This document shows, piece by piece, positions 46,101 to 54,423 of a stretch of 64,000 bases of DNA. Positions within the stretch are counted from its first letter, which is position 1. Each line of letters begins with the position of its first letter. The notes beneath the pieces were generated by a model that was not told where the DNA came from, searched no databases, and saw only the letters and a program-made list of their open reading frames with translations. A program made the position numbers and the translations under genes. Origin of the DNA: Aquimarina mytili (GTDB lineage Bacteria > Bacteroidota > Bacteroidia > Flavobacteriales > Flavobacteriaceae); NCBI RefSeq assembly GCF_016735115.1, contig NZ_JAERQJ010000003.1, positions 248,001 to 312,000 of the forward strand. Reading direction: 5' to 3'.

Positions 46101-47828
46101 TCTTATAGTGATAAAGATGGTAATGGTAATATTACTATAGATGAAATCGTAGAAGAATCGAATTATTATCCCTTTGGGTTAAAACACAAAGGATATAATG
46201 GTATGATTAACGGGCGTTCTCACCAATACAAGTACAACAATACCGAACTCGAAGAAGGTTTAGGGCTTAACTGGTACGAGATGCCGCTTAGATCATACGA
46301 CCCAACGATAGCACGTTGGAACAGGGTTGATCCTGTAGTACACCATGGTCTATCGACCTATAACGCCTTTGATAATAACCCTATTTATTATGCTGACCCT
46401 AGTGGAGGGAATAGTGAAGCAGAAAGCCCATGGAATAGAGATAATAGAGAAAATACTCTAGATAGTGGGGCCCGTGGTAGTTTTGGGTTTAATAGTGTTG
46501 CAGGTGGTGGAGGAATACATTACAATAGTTATACAGGTCAATATGAAGATAGGATGGGTAGAGCCGTGTCTCCAGGAGAGGCTTTAGCTTCTTGGGGAAT
46601 CTCTACAGATACTAATAGTAGCGGCTTATCTGGTGTAGGCATGCTACAGAGTGCACTTAATTCTTTAGGAAATGATTATACTGTTAGAGCTTGGAGTGGT
46701 ACAGATCCAAAATATGATCCTAGGTACCCACATACTAGTGGCAGACAAGAGTTAGATGAAGTGATTATTACCACAAAAAAAGCAGGACCTAGTTTAGATG
46801 ATACAACCGGTAATGGATTAGGATTTAGCCTTTCGTTTATGAGAGTAAATCGTCTTTATTATATTAGGAATGTTGAAAGCCTTAGAGATCAATTTAGAAT
46901 AGCCCCAGGTATTTATGATTACACGGGAGGTATAGAGGCAAGAACTAGAATTAAAGATTTTGTTAGAGCTAGAATGACTCCATTTCCTACTAATGCTTTT
47001 TTGGATAAGTATTTTAATAATGCCCCTAAAAGCGCAAAACCAAGATTTTGGTTAACTAATAGATGGGTAAATGTAGGATCAAAAGCAGCTGGAGTGTTAG
47101 GAGCGGTCACAATTACATATGATGCATACGGTGTTTATAATTATTATACTGATCCAAATGGTAACTCTCATGTAGTTCATCCTGGTATTTTTACTGGTGA
47201 TTTATTAGCTACTGGTGCATTGTATTATGGAGGACCAGTGGGAGCATTTGCTTTTGGTATATATCAAATAGGTAAAGCCGCACACAATGGTACAATCAGA
47301 TCAAGTGAATACAAGAGAGATTGGAATAGAACCTGTTTTATTGCTGGGACAAAAATTATTATGAATGATGGTAGTACTAAAAATATTGAAGAAATTATAG
47401 AAGGAGATGAAATTTTGAGTGTCAACATGGAAACAATGCAAATAGAATCTGATATTGTTTTAATTGTTCCTAAGAAAGACGAAAAATATAACAAGATATA
47501 TATGCGATATGATAATGGGAAAGAGAATATATCTTCGGCACACCACCCATTTTATGTAAAAGGAAAAGGTTGGGCCGTTTATGATATCGAAATGGCAAGA
47601 AAGGATTTAACATTTGAGGTAAAACAAATTGAACTAGGTGATGTTGTTCTGTATCATTCAGAAGATGGAACTCTTAAAGAAACAAAAATATTAGAGCTTA
47701 CTGATTTAAAAGAAGAGGCATTAATGTATAATATTAAATATGTGAAAAAGAATAATACATTCTTTGCAAATGGAATACTAGTTCATAACAGATTTATTAA
47801 AAATAATGAAAAAAGCAGTAATAAATAA
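43200..47828 (+). CDS. DUF6443/RHS-core protein with C-terminal HINT autoprocessing domain
   Basis: The protein has 1542 residues. It has an export signal near residues 12-34 and a DUF6443-type start (IQTITYYDGLGRAIQQNAIN). Many YD repeats follow, then the RHS-associated core (HLGNIRLSYSDKDGNG, YYPFGLKHKGYNG, ending NPIYYADPSG at about residue 1068). The variable tip, lower in GC than the core, runs from about 1070 to 1375. The end is a hedgehog/intein domain from C1379 (CFIAGTKIIMNDGS, EIIEGDEIL, SSAHHPFY) to the terminal HN at 1529-1530, then 12 residues. No toxin follows the HINT domain. A toxin, if any, would be in the 1070-1375 tip. Confidence 0.9.
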   Translation: MKQRDKKHSLMNTIFKTIIYTIGLLLSISTTYGQGLVPSEDQNYVMAVQAQAPFTTANALETAPEDQKIQTITYYDGLGRAIQQNAINASTNNNDIISHIEYDGLGRQTKQYLPFEATGVPGSYREVNIHQDINAYYQNKYPDDFAGVALEDVNAYSETILEASPLNRVEEQAAPGKNWKYTRHKDPVYASFPTDISYVKNWSASEVLDPFPPAYSAVDLDNVVAININNAELKVIIWAKPALGIEALSTGKLRKIEVYPEIEYADLGQLTDINDIPIDYRASIENNYLVITPINGTPRPLTNGVRIRSTHDLSYIQYIKEYNEYVTNEHTVKSAYGLNKAAEVLRFDITITNGIPTVVPNGSYGAGELSKSIVKNENWTPADGHNKTAESFTDKNGKVVLTRSYNNGAAIDTYNVYDDYGNLTFVIPPKVDTTDGVSNTELAEVCYQYRYDERNRLVEKKDPGKGWEYIVYNELDQPILTQDEIMNAKDQWLFTKYDGLGRGIYTGMYTDTRDRPALQQEVNTLTTLWEGRDAAINIGGTTVYYSNTAFPTTNIELHSISYYDDYNFDIPAELANPGTVDGEAVTNRTKTLATGSKVRVLGTNDWTTTIPYYDKKARPIYAASKNEYLSTLDIAETQLDFAGKVIQSKTTHTKGNNAAIIIIDRFTYDHMGRVLTQTQQINDQPVEVIASNEYDNLGQLVAKNIGGGLQHVDYKHNIRGWLTAINNGDTANGDLFGYKMEYTTTQNPLYNGNIAKTSWKSTNDNQERSYTYTYDALDRLTSAISNDGKYDLTGITYDTMGNILTLDRKGHLDTNATTFGEMDKLSYTYEPTGHKLLSVSDVGNTTFGFKDGNTIGNDYEYDQNGSITADKNKGIIDIQYNHLDLPVEIVFDSIIPKKISYVYDAMGIKVKKILNDSGIITTTEYAAAQYKNGELEFMGQPEGYIEPSNTGYQYVYQFTDHLGNIRLSYSDKDGNGNITIDEIVEESNYYPFGLKHKGYNGMINGRSHQYKYNNTELEEGLGLNWYEMPLRSYDPTIARWNRVDPVVHHGLSTYNAFDNNPIYYADPSGGNSEAESPWNRDNRENTLDSGARGSFGFNSVAGGGGIHYNSYTGQYEDRMGRAVSPGEALASWGISTDTNSSGLSGVGMLQSALNSLGNDYTVRAWSGTDPKYDPRYPHTSGRQELDEVIITTKKAGPSLDDTTGNGLGFSLSFMRVNRLYYIRNVESLRDQFRIAPGIYDYTGGIEARTRIKDFVRARMTPFPTNAFLDKYFNNAPKSAKPRFWLTNRWVNVGSKAAGVLGAVTITYDAYGVYNYYTDPNGNSHVVHPGIFTGDLLATGALYYGGPVGAFAFGIYQIGKAAHNGTIRSSEYKRDWNRTCFIAGTKIIMNDGSTKNIEEIIEGDEILSVNMETMQIESDIVLIVPKKDEKYNKIYMRYDNGKENISSAHHPFYVKGKGWAVYDIEMARKDLTFEVKQIELGDVVLYHSEDGTLKETKILELTDLKEEALMYNIKYVKKNNTFFANGILVHNRFIKNNEKSSNK

Positions 47829-48264
47829 CAATACGCTTATTTTTAGCGGTACTACAAAGGACGATTCAATTTTTTTTAGGCAGAAAAAATTCAAATTACC
47901 TTTAAGTGATATAAAAGTAATTGGGGTTAAATTCGGAATGCTTTTTGACGACGATTATTCAGTTATAGTTTTTGTATCAAAAGAAAATAGAAGGTTTTTT
48001 TTGGGATATGAATACTTTGAAAAAGATACTATTGAAATACTAAATGATAAATTCAATATTGATCTAGTTAATGCAGTTTCAGAACATCTTGAATATGAGA
48101 CCAATCAATTTAGAAGTGAAATTTTATTTCCATATCAAAAAGTTGGGAAATCAATATTTAAGGACAAAAATATTATCTCTTCGATATATTTATTTTTCGC
48201 CAAAATGTTTCTAATATTAAATTATGCTGATGGCATCTTGTCTAAAGATGTAAAAGATTTATAG
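47806..48264 (+). CDS. Hypothetical protein overlapping the RHS gene (immunity candidate)
   Basis: A 152-residue cytosolic protein with no signal peptide. The N-terminal half is beta-rich (NTLIFSGTTKDDSIFFRQKK, YSVIVFVSKENRRFFLGYEY), somewhat PH-like, and the C-terminus is helical. No family is recognised. The ATG lies 23 bp before the RHS stop. The position immediately behind an RHS tip, the overlap and the low GC are what an immunity gene shows. That role is inference. Confidence 0.65.
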   Translation: MKKAVINNNTLIFSGTTKDDSIFFRQKKFKLPLSDIKVIGVKFGMLFDDDYSVIVFVSKENRRFFLGYEYFEKDTIEILNDKFNIDLVNAVSEHLEYETNQFRSEILFPYQKVGKSIFKDKNIISSIYLFFAKMFLILNYADGILSKDVKDL

Positions 48265-48312
48265 GTACCTGATAACTCAGATTTGTAAGCTGAGATAGAT
48301 TACATAGTTTAA

Positions 48313-48343
48313 AAAAGCCACAATATTAAATGTTGTGGCTTTT
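48313..48343 (+). terminator. Terminator of the YD/RHS operon
   Basis: AAAAGCCACAA (48313-48323) and TTGTGGCTTTT (48333-48343) form a strong hairpin 49 bp after the stop of the overlapping small gene, followed by T. It closes the three-gene operon. The rest of the gap to 48590 shows nothing I can name. Confidence 0.85.
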
Positions 48344-48590
48344 ATACTTCATTGAAATAGATTAAAGCATATTTCGAAATATAATAACAAAATTTATGTT
48401 TGTATAGTTTCTTTAATGAGATGGCTTTAAGTAAATTAATCTTTTTATGTTTCTATGCCTACAATTTTTATTTATTCTTAAAGTCGTGTTATGAAATTAA
48501 TATTGATGTATTCAAAAAAAATCATTACTCCCGAAAAATGAAACTAATACATGGTATTTTCGCTTTTCTAGATGCATAGGTTTATATGCA

Positions 48591-49124
48591 ATGCTCAAAA
48601 AACCAAAATTAATAGCATTGAAGAATCAACAACAAATAGTATACAAAGTCTTAAGGCAATGTATAGGAATGCAAAGGATAGATATTCTAGATCTATTATT
48701 AAAAATTGAGATGTTATTATCCTATACTTCTGGCACTTTAACTAAAAATGAGATTAAACATCTTATTGATATCGATAAAGATGTTAAAGAGGATTTAGAT
48801 ATACACTCGTTTACAGTCCTTCCTAATGGAAAATTTTGTCAGTGTATAGGTGCAAACGATTGGCTTTACATCTATAAAGAACAAAAGAAAGGAATCTATA
48901 AATGGAAGATATTCGATACCTATTATTTTAAAATTAAGCACCCTTTCTCAGAGATTACAAAACTTACTAAAAAGAATTTGTTAGAAAACTTTCAAGGCAC
49001 AAGTGAAGAGGTAGACATTAGAGATTTTCTAACAAAAAACAGAAGTATTAAAAAGAAGAAATTTATTAGAAAACTATTAAAAGTAAATCTTCAAAATACC
49101 GGCGATTATCAAGCCTTAACCTAA
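48591..49124 (+). CDS. Hypothetical 177-residue protein of the element
   Basis: A basic, soluble protein with a helical N-terminus (QRIDILDLLLKIEMLLSYTS) and a middle segment of probable strands (FCQCIGANDWLYIYKEQKKG). I do not recognise a family. It precedes the RteC-like gene by 58 bp in the same direction, so it may be part of the element's regulatory or mobilization set. Confidence 0.55.
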   Translation: MLKKPKLIALKNQQQIVYKVLRQCIGMQRIDILDLLLKIEMLLSYTSGTLTKNEIKHLIDIDKDVKEDLDIHSFTVLPNGKFCQCIGANDWLYIYKEQKKGIYKWKIFDTYYFKIKHPFSEITKLTKKNLLENFQGTSEEVDIRDFLTKNRSIKKKKFIRKLLKVNLQNTGDYQALT

Positions 49125-49182
49125 TTAAACATATGATGTGACTACTACATAAAAAGGGAAAATTAACTTAAACACATCATTT

Positions 49183-50463
49183 ATGGAACATATGAATGTA
49201 TTCCACAGGATATTTCATGGGGATCTACATCCATTAACTAATCAAAAGACAAAAGAATACTATCTAACGTATCTTGAAAATAAAGAACATGATGAATTAG
49301 GAAGGTGTGATTTTATAGATTTGAAGATGACCAACACTAGTACTATCACTTTAAAATTTTGGTATTACCAAAGTTTGTTCAATCATACTCTGCAAAATAT
49401 TAAGTGGGATTTACACAAAAAGTTATTCTCTCTAGATAAAAAAGTTGAGGATATAGATAATCTTATAAAAAATTACCAGAACTATGTTTTGAACTATATG
49501 AGAATTATAGAACAAAACTATTTATCAGCTGAAGATAGGAGATCAATATTTAAAATTTCTGAAGAAAAAACTAATACAGACATTTTTAAAATTTTATACA
49601 AAACATTAGATTCTATATTGCTTTTTTTAGAAGAAACTTTTCTTAAGTATATAGATAAATCTTTGGATATTCCTTACCAACAAAGGTTATGGTTTGCGCA
49701 TCAAAATCAGGTCACAATAAATACTATACAGGATAAAATCCCCAGTCTCAAGGTTCCAAAAATTGTTAAAGATGAAATACATCAATTATTGTCCAAGATA
49801 AAGGACAACACAATTTCGGATCTTACTTATGAATCCAAAGAATATTATTCAACCTTTATAAAAGTTTTAGATCATCTTTTTAATAAAGAAAAACTTCCTT
49901 CCAAAGAACAACTATATGAGGTGCTTATTAGTTTGGATTTTAATACGTTTAAGATTTTCTTTTTTATGACTGATGACATTAAAAACAAGATCAAAAGCTT
50001 AAAAAATAATGAGGATAAACTAAAACTGTATCGAGAATACTTTAAAAAAGTCAAACCCATTGTAAACACTATTCCCTATCGATTAAATCCAAAACTGCCA
50101 CCATTAAGAAAAAACCTTTTAGATTGGATCACCGAAGAAATAACTTTTTATGAAGAGCTTATAAAGTTTGATAAATCAAGAGTATTAGAAGAAACCTTCA
50201 ATAACAGGAAACTTTTAAAGGTTTCGGTGCCAGAAGTTTCTTTAATCACAAAATTGCTATATGAATCTAAAGTAATTGATGGTCCTAGAACTGAATTGTT
50301 TTCATTTCTCTCAAAGACTTTTAGAACAGAAAAAGCAGCTCTAATTTCATCAGAAAGCTTAAGTAACAATTATTATTCGGTAAGTGAAAGTTCAAAAAGA
50401 TCAGTAAAAAAGATACTCAAAGGGATGCTTCTTCAATTGGATCAAATGAAGGGAGAATTATAG
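49183..50463 (+). CDS. RteC-like / mobile-element regulatory protein
   Basis: A 426-residue, highly charged helical protein. Its C-terminal 90 residues (PEVSLITKLLYESKVIDGPR, then ELFSFLSKTFRTEKAALISS and ESLSNNYYSVSESSKR) fit a module common near regulators of Bacteroidota integrative elements, often seen in RteC-type proteins. The N-terminal part has no match I can name. Function in excision control is inferred by analogy only. It ends 1 bp before the convergent alpha-CTD-like gene. Confidence 0.55.
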   Translation: MEHMNVFHRIFHGDLHPLTNQKTKEYYLTYLENKEHDELGRCDFIDLKMTNTSTITLKFWYYQSLFNHTLQNIKWDLHKKLFSLDKKVEDIDNLIKNYQNYVLNYMRIIEQNYLSAEDRRSIFKISEEKTNTDIFKILYKTLDSILLFLEETFLKYIDKSLDIPYQQRLWFAHQNQVTINTIQDKIPSLKVPKIVKDEIHQLLSKIKDNTISDLTYESKEYYSTFIKVLDHLFNKEKLPSKEQLYEVLISLDFNTFKIFFFMTDDIKNKIKSLKNNEDKLKLYREYFKKVKPIVNTIPYRLNPKLPPLRKNLLDWITEEITFYEELIKFDKSRVLEETFNNRKLLKVSVPEVSLITKLLYESKVIDGPRTELFSFLSKTFRTEKAALISSESLSNNYYSVSESSKRSVKKILKGMLLQLDQMKGEL

Positions 50464-50700
50464 TTATTTTTCTTTAAATAGGTGTAAACAGTTATGATCA
50501 TACAAAAAAGCTAATAATTGCTGTAGCATTCGATACGAAAATCCATCCATTTCTAACAATTCAGATCCTTTGATTTCTAATAACTTTTCGAGTGTGTGAA
50601 TGTTATGTTTTTGCATGAATGTTTTGATTTCTTTGGACAGATCTAAATTTTCTATGGAATTTTTTAAAATAAGGGGTTGCATTAGGGTGATACTTATCAA
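50464..50700 (-). CDS. Small RNA-polymerase alpha-CTD-like / helix-hairpin-helix protein
   Basis: A 78-residue protein. The segment NIHTLEKLLEIKGSELLEMD followed by GFSYRMLQQLLAFLYDHNCL has the pattern of the alpha-subunit C-terminal domain (helical, GFxxRxLxELxxxLxxxxL). It probably binds DNA or a protein partner. Alternative start at MQPLIL (50682). Such free-standing alpha-CTD-like proteins are known on Bacteroidota mobile elements. Confidence 0.6.
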   Translation of the reverse strand: MISITLMQPLILKNSIENLDLSKEIKTFMQKHNIHTLEKLLEIKGSELLEMDGFSYRMLQQLLAFLYDHNCLHLFKEK

Positions 50701-50856
50701 TGACTATATAGTTGCTTAGGATGACAATATACCATTATCTCCCTCAAATATCGAATTTATTTTTAATTCAATTCATTGTTTTTCAATTGATTAAAATTTA
50801 AACCAAGGATTGTAAACCCCTTTACCACTGTTTTAATATGGTCTTAATGATTCTCT

Positions 50857-51042
50857 TTGTCCCAAATAAGTTTTAATAAAGGAAAAGTGTCAAAAGATAA
50901 AAAGATTGATTGGTCCAAAATAGACAGAAATAACCTACCACATGGTGATTGGATTGTTTCCCATAAAGATTCCAAAAACAACATCATTTTAATATCTCGT
51001 GATGATTTTCTCGAACAGTTAGAAATTAGAGTTAACAATTAA
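50857..51042 (+). CDS. Small hypothetical protein at the start of the replication module
   Basis: The frame opens with TTG at 50857; a GTG at 50887 would give VSKDKKIDWSKIDRNNLPHG. The product is short and charged, with a strand-like C-terminus (NNIILISRDDFLEQLEIRV). It ends 4 bp before the excisionase-like gene, in the same direction. A minus-strand frame covers the same bases but looks like a shadow. The start is uncertain. Confidence 0.45.
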   Translation: MSQISFNKGKVSKDKKIDWSKIDRNNLPHGDWIVSHKDSKNNIILISRDDFLEQLEIRVNN

Positions 51043-51046
51043 GAAT

Positions 51047-51337
51047 ATGGAAATAATTGTATTTGAATCTGAAGCATATCTCAATTTACAACGAGAAATG
51101 TTACAAATAGTAAGAACTACCATACGTGAAGCTAAAGAAGAAGCATTAGCGAATATGGATCCCGCAAACGATTGGTTATCTCCCGAAGAGGCAAAAAGTT
51201 TATTAGGAATAAAAAGCAAAACAAAACTACAAGAACTACGAGATTTTGATGAGATTTTATACTCTAAAGCTGGTAAAGTTATTCGCTACTCTAAAACTAG
51301 TATACTCGAGTATTTAAATCGACACATTGTTAGGTAA
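51047..51337 (+). CDS. Excisionase-like helix-turn-helix protein
   Basis: A 96-residue protein with a helical N-terminus (LQREMLQIVRTTIREAKEEA) and a C-terminal winged HTH of the HTH_17/excisionase type: WLSPEEAKSLLGIKSKTKLQ, then a wing ILYSKAGKVIRYSKTSILEYL. Such proteins direct excision or act as regulators of integrative elements. It begins a plus-strand run of four closely spaced genes to 52890. Confidence 0.8.
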   Translation: MEIIVFESEAYLNLQREMLQIVRTTIREAKEEALANMDPANDWLSPEEAKSLLGIKSKTKLQELRDFDEILYSKAGKVIRYSKTSILEYLNRHIVR

Positions 51338-51359
51338 ACAACTGTAAACAACTACTACT

Positions 51360-51554
51360 ATGCTTACACTTGAGGAACAATTGGTATTTCTAGAAGCATC
51401 CTGCGATCAAAAAATCCGACTATTAGAGCAAATTAGCGAACAATTCGGAGAAGTAAACAATGAAATTTTTACAACACAAATTGATCATACAATGTTCTGC
51501 TATGAATCCGTCATTACTTCCATTCGAGAATTACAAAACATAAAAAGTAAATAG
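51360..51554 (+). CDS. Small hypothetical protein, 64 residues
   Basis: An acidic helical protein (LTLEEQLVFLEASCDQKIRL) without membrane or signal segments. It is placed 22 bp after the excisionase-like gene and 2 bp before the replication-like gene, so it is almost certainly cotranscribed. No family is recognised. Confidence 0.6.
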   Translation: MLTLEEQLVFLEASCDQKIRLLEQISEQFGEVNNEIFTTQIDHTMFCYESVITSIRELQNIKSK

Positions 51555-51556
51555 AA

Positions 51557-52639
51557 ATGGAACCTACCCCCGTACAATTGAATTATGATTTTGGTAAACT
51601 GTTTACAGCAACAAAATCTTATATAGATAATTATAATAAAGATAATTTTGAATTAAAGAGTCGTATTAATGCAAATCATAGGGCAACTGCAGAACTGATT
51701 ACACGACTGTATGCCAAACAATTAAATAAAGCCATATCCCGGGGAGACTCTTTTGAAGACGGAATTCCAGGCTTTAAAACCTTTAATCCTAGTTTAGCAT
51801 CTTGTAAAGGTTGTACAGTAAGAACCATTATCAATCACAAGGATCGATTAAAAGCTTCAGGGTTTATTATTAAAGAAGTCCATCATGGTAAAACAGGGAT
51901 AGAATTATGGATTAATCCATTAATTTTTGATGAAAGAGTGAAAAAAATTCACCCATTAGTTCAAGAACATCAAGAACAAAAGAATAATAATAGTGATGTT
52001 AATTGTTTAATAAATGTTACTGGAACACTACAGGAACATCACAAGAACACGGAGGAAAGTCGGATTTCCAATTTCGATAATGCGAAAGCAAATGAGTTGG
52101 AACCGACTTTTTTACAAGGGTTGGTTAATAATTTTTGGAAGTACGCTCGTTCAAAATTGTTCCCAGATGATATATTTTCTAAAGAAGAAGAATTAAAAGT
52201 ACTGGAAAATATTACAACAACCATTTACAGAAATTTTGAGGTCAAAGGGAGTTACAAAGATTGGAAGGACTATCAGGACGGCTTGTATGAAAGGGTTGAG
52301 ATGGTAAAACGATGGTTAGACCGAAATCCTTATCGATGGATACCCTCTGCTAATCTATATTTTCACCCACATAATAAGCGTAATAATTTTAAAAACACGT
52401 ATCAATGGTATTTAAAACAACAAAATCTCAAACGAAATATCCGAAATCGAATACTTATACAAAAAGCAGAAAAAGAATGGTTGGATCATGATAAAGGAGA
52501 AGGTAAACATAAAGGCAAAAGTCGTTTACAATTATTTCGTTTACAACTCAAACGCCTTGAATCTTATGGAGATAAGACATTACTCAAAGCTTATGAAAAC
52601 AGTTTACAAAGAACACTATCTAAAAAAGTAACCCAATGA
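51557..52639 (+). CDS. Replication-initiation-like protein
   Basis: A 360-residue basic protein. The N-terminal half looks like a winged-helix replisome-organiser domain (INANHRATAELITRLYAKQL, CKGCTVRTIINHKDRLKASG, then a wing FIIKEVHHGKTGIELWINPL). A linker rich in Glu/Asn/His follows (about 125-160). The C-terminus is helical and very basic with conserved-looking WLDRNPYRWIPSANLYFHPH. This resembles phage O-type or plasmid initiators. No HUH or helicase motif is visible. The function is inferred. Confidence 0.6.
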   Translation: MEPTPVQLNYDFGKLFTATKSYIDNYNKDNFELKSRINANHRATAELITRLYAKQLNKAISRGDSFEDGIPGFKTFNPSLASCKGCTVRTIINHKDRLKASGFIIKEVHHGKTGIELWINPLIFDERVKKIHPLVQEHQEQKNNNSDVNCLINVTGTLQEHHKNTEESRISNFDNAKANELEPTFLQGLVNNFWKYARSKLFPDDIFSKEEELKVLENITTTIYRNFEVKGSYKDWKDYQDGLYERVEMVKRWLDRNPYRWIPSANLYFHPHNKRNNFKNTYQWYLKQQNLKRNIRNRILIQKAEKEWLDHDKGEGKHKGKSRLQLFRLQLKRLESYGDKTLLKAYENSLQRTLSKKVTQ

Positions 52640-52890
52640 TTCCTTCCAACCTATCTAAAATAGCATTGTCCAAATGCATAGTTTATTTCAAAGATGGAAA
52701 TTGTGGTACTTTTTACTCTTTAGATAAAAGCCATAGGAATGCCAGACCCAATAAAATTTTAGGGCTAAAAAGGTTGGAAAAAATGCTCTTCCAACGTTTT
52801 AAAGGGAAGTGGGAAACAGCGATCATCTATGAAAACCAACCCAATGGTAGAGAAATTGCTAAGTATCGAGAAGGCATTAGGGTATATTGA
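52636..52890 (+). CDS. Small hypothetical protein coupled to the replication-like gene
   Basis: An 84-residue basic protein with a strand-rich start (LSKCIVYFKDGNCGTFYSLD) and end (ETAIIYENQPNGREIAKYRE). It overlaps the preceding gene by ATGA. No family is recognised. The terminator just downstream closes this four- or five-gene unit. Confidence 0.6.
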   Translation: MIPSNLSKIALSKCIVYFKDGNCGTFYSLDKSHRNARPNKILGLKRLEKMLFQRFKGKWETAIIYENQPNGREIAKYREGIRVY

Positions 52891-52921
52891 ATTTGTTTTG
52901 GTTTTATGCTTTTTTTTAAAA

Positions 52922-52956
52922 AACATCTCAGTCTCAAAAATTGAAACTGAGATGTT
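52922..52956. terminator. Terminator after the replication module
   Basis: AACATCTCAGT (52922-52932) pairs with ACTGAGATGTT (52946-52956) in an 11-bp perfect stem, with A/T runs on the left side. It lies 32 bp after the stop at 52890. Confidence 0.65.
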
Positions 52957-52988
52957 GTAGATTTGCGCCTAATTTCAAATTATATTTT

Positions 52989-53405
52989 ATGAAAACTGAA
53001 ATTGCATTCACCATTCTATTCATAATAGGCTTGATTTTCAATTTTTTTGATTGGCCAGCATCTGGAATAATCCTCATAATTTCATTAATACCATTAGCAA
53101 CAATTTATTTTTTTGCAGCATTTTACTTTTTTTGTGATAAAACAATTAAAAAGTCTAATATTGCTTTATCCATAATTTCTGGGTTTTTGCTTTCCATAGT
53201 ACCCGTAGGTATTCTTTTTAAATTACAAAATTGGCCTGGAGCAGAAGTAAACCTTTTATCTGGAATAATTACTGGAGTAATATTACTTCCAATAATATGG
53301 TTGCTCAAGGTAAAAGCTTCTAATGACTTACTTAATTACTATAAAAGCATGATAATCAGAACGACGGTTTTGACTTTTACGGCAATATTCTTCTATGTAA
53401 TATAG
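52989..53405 (+). CDS. Four-helix membrane protein with GldL-like motif
   Basis: The protein is 138 residues from ATG 52989; the longer frame to 52941 starts within the terminator. About four hydrophobic helices are visible. The loop LFKLQNWPGAEVN resembles the LFKxxxWPGA motif of the gliding-motility/type IX secretion protein GldL and related small flavobacterial membrane proteins, and FNFFDWPASG is similar. It lacks the GldL cytoplasmic domain. The role is unknown. Confidence 0.65.
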   Translation: MKTEIAFTILFIIGLIFNFFDWPASGIILIISLIPLATIYFFAAFYFFCDKTIKKSNIALSIISGFLLSIVPVGILFKLQNWPGAEVNLLSGIITGVILLPIIWLLKVKASNDLLNYYKSMIIRTTVLTFTAIFFYVI

Positions 53406-53615
53406 AAAAGGAATAAATAATTGAGATGAAACAAATACTTTTACTCTTCAACTAAAAGCTCAAGATTTTTTTGAAGGAGAGCTCAACTACAAAGTTGAAT
53501 AGAATCTATGATTAACTTCAGAAATACCCGCTTAGTTCTTAACTATTACATATTAAACTTTAGTCTTTTGCCAATTTTGAGAAAGCAAATCATATTCAAT
53601 TTTAAATAATTACCC

Positions 53616-54410
53616 ATGGAAGATTATATAATTAATGCTTTAATTATTGCAATATTTATTTATGTTACTAGAATGTTTTGGATTTTTTCAAAACGTAAGC
53701 AAACTTCTCAAGGTAAATTACTTTTCAAAACTATTTCATTATTTATCCTATTACATTTTATTGTCTTTCCTTTAATCTATGTAGTACAAATCAATAGGAA
53801 CCCAGAAAGCATAAAAATTGAAAAAAGTATAATCGAATCTGAAAAAGAAATTAAGCTCAAAAAACTAAAGAGTATTAAACAAAGAACCGATTCAATTTTG
53901 AATAATAATAGGGAGAAGTATATCTTAACTAAACTTCTTCACACAGATAAAAATTCATTAGAAAAAATTATATGGAGAGAAATAGATGATAGCCGACTCG
54001 TATTTTTAGATTCAATTATCATACGAGGTAATACTAAGTATAGAGTTATTCCTGATGATGATATTAGAAAACTTGTTACTATTTATAAATCAGATGGAAC
54101 AAAATTAATAGAATTCAGTACCACGAGTAAAAAAGAAAATCTTGCAGAAATTATATTAGAATATCTTATTGATTTGAATTCAGAAGTGGATCTGATTAAT
54201 GAGCAAATAAAAATAGTTGAATCTAATGCATTTTGGAATTACAGACAGGTCTTACCTTATACATTAAACATCCTCTTTACTAGTAACTTTACACCACAAA
54301 GCAGGACAGCTAATGTCATATATTTCATACATAATATTATGGTAGCTGGATTTTTATTAACTTTTATAATCGGTCTATTTCAAAATTATTTATTAGTTAA
54401 AGATGAATAA
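53616..54410 (+). CDS. Membrane protein with central soluble domain
   Basis: A 264-residue protein with an N-terminal hydrophobic segment (NALIIAIFIYVTRMFWIF), a second helix (LFILLHFIVFPLIYVV) and a charged helical and beta central part (about 65-215). A C-terminal helix (IMVAGFLLTFIIGLFQNYLL) follows. No family is recognised. It stands between the replication module and the divergent small HTH gene and may be cargo. Confidence 0.6.
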   Translation: MEDYIINALIIAIFIYVTRMFWIFSKRKQTSQGKLLFKTISLFILLHFIVFPLIYVVQINRNPESIKIEKSIIESEKEIKLKKLKSIKQRTDSILNNNREKYILTKLLHTDKNSLEKIIWREIDDSRLVFLDSIIIRGNTKYRVIPDDDIRKLVTIYKSDGTKLIEFSTTSKKENLAEIILEYLIDLNSEVDLINEQIKIVESNAFWNYRQVLPYTLNILFTSNFTPQSRTANVIYFIHNIMVAGFLLTFIIGLFQNYLLVKDE

Positions 54411-54423
54411 ACCTTTTTCTTAT

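Noticed and set aside
44400..47494. Antisense frames inside the RHS gene
   Set aside because: All lie opposite a continuous 1542-residue RHS protein and show no signal, start context or family feature.
39058..48545. A 14-nt sequence, CGAAAAATGAAACT, present at 39058-39071 and 48532-48545, upstream of two genes of the element
   Set aside because: In AT-rich DNA a 14-nt match over this distance is weak evidence, the flanks differ, and no third copy was noticed.
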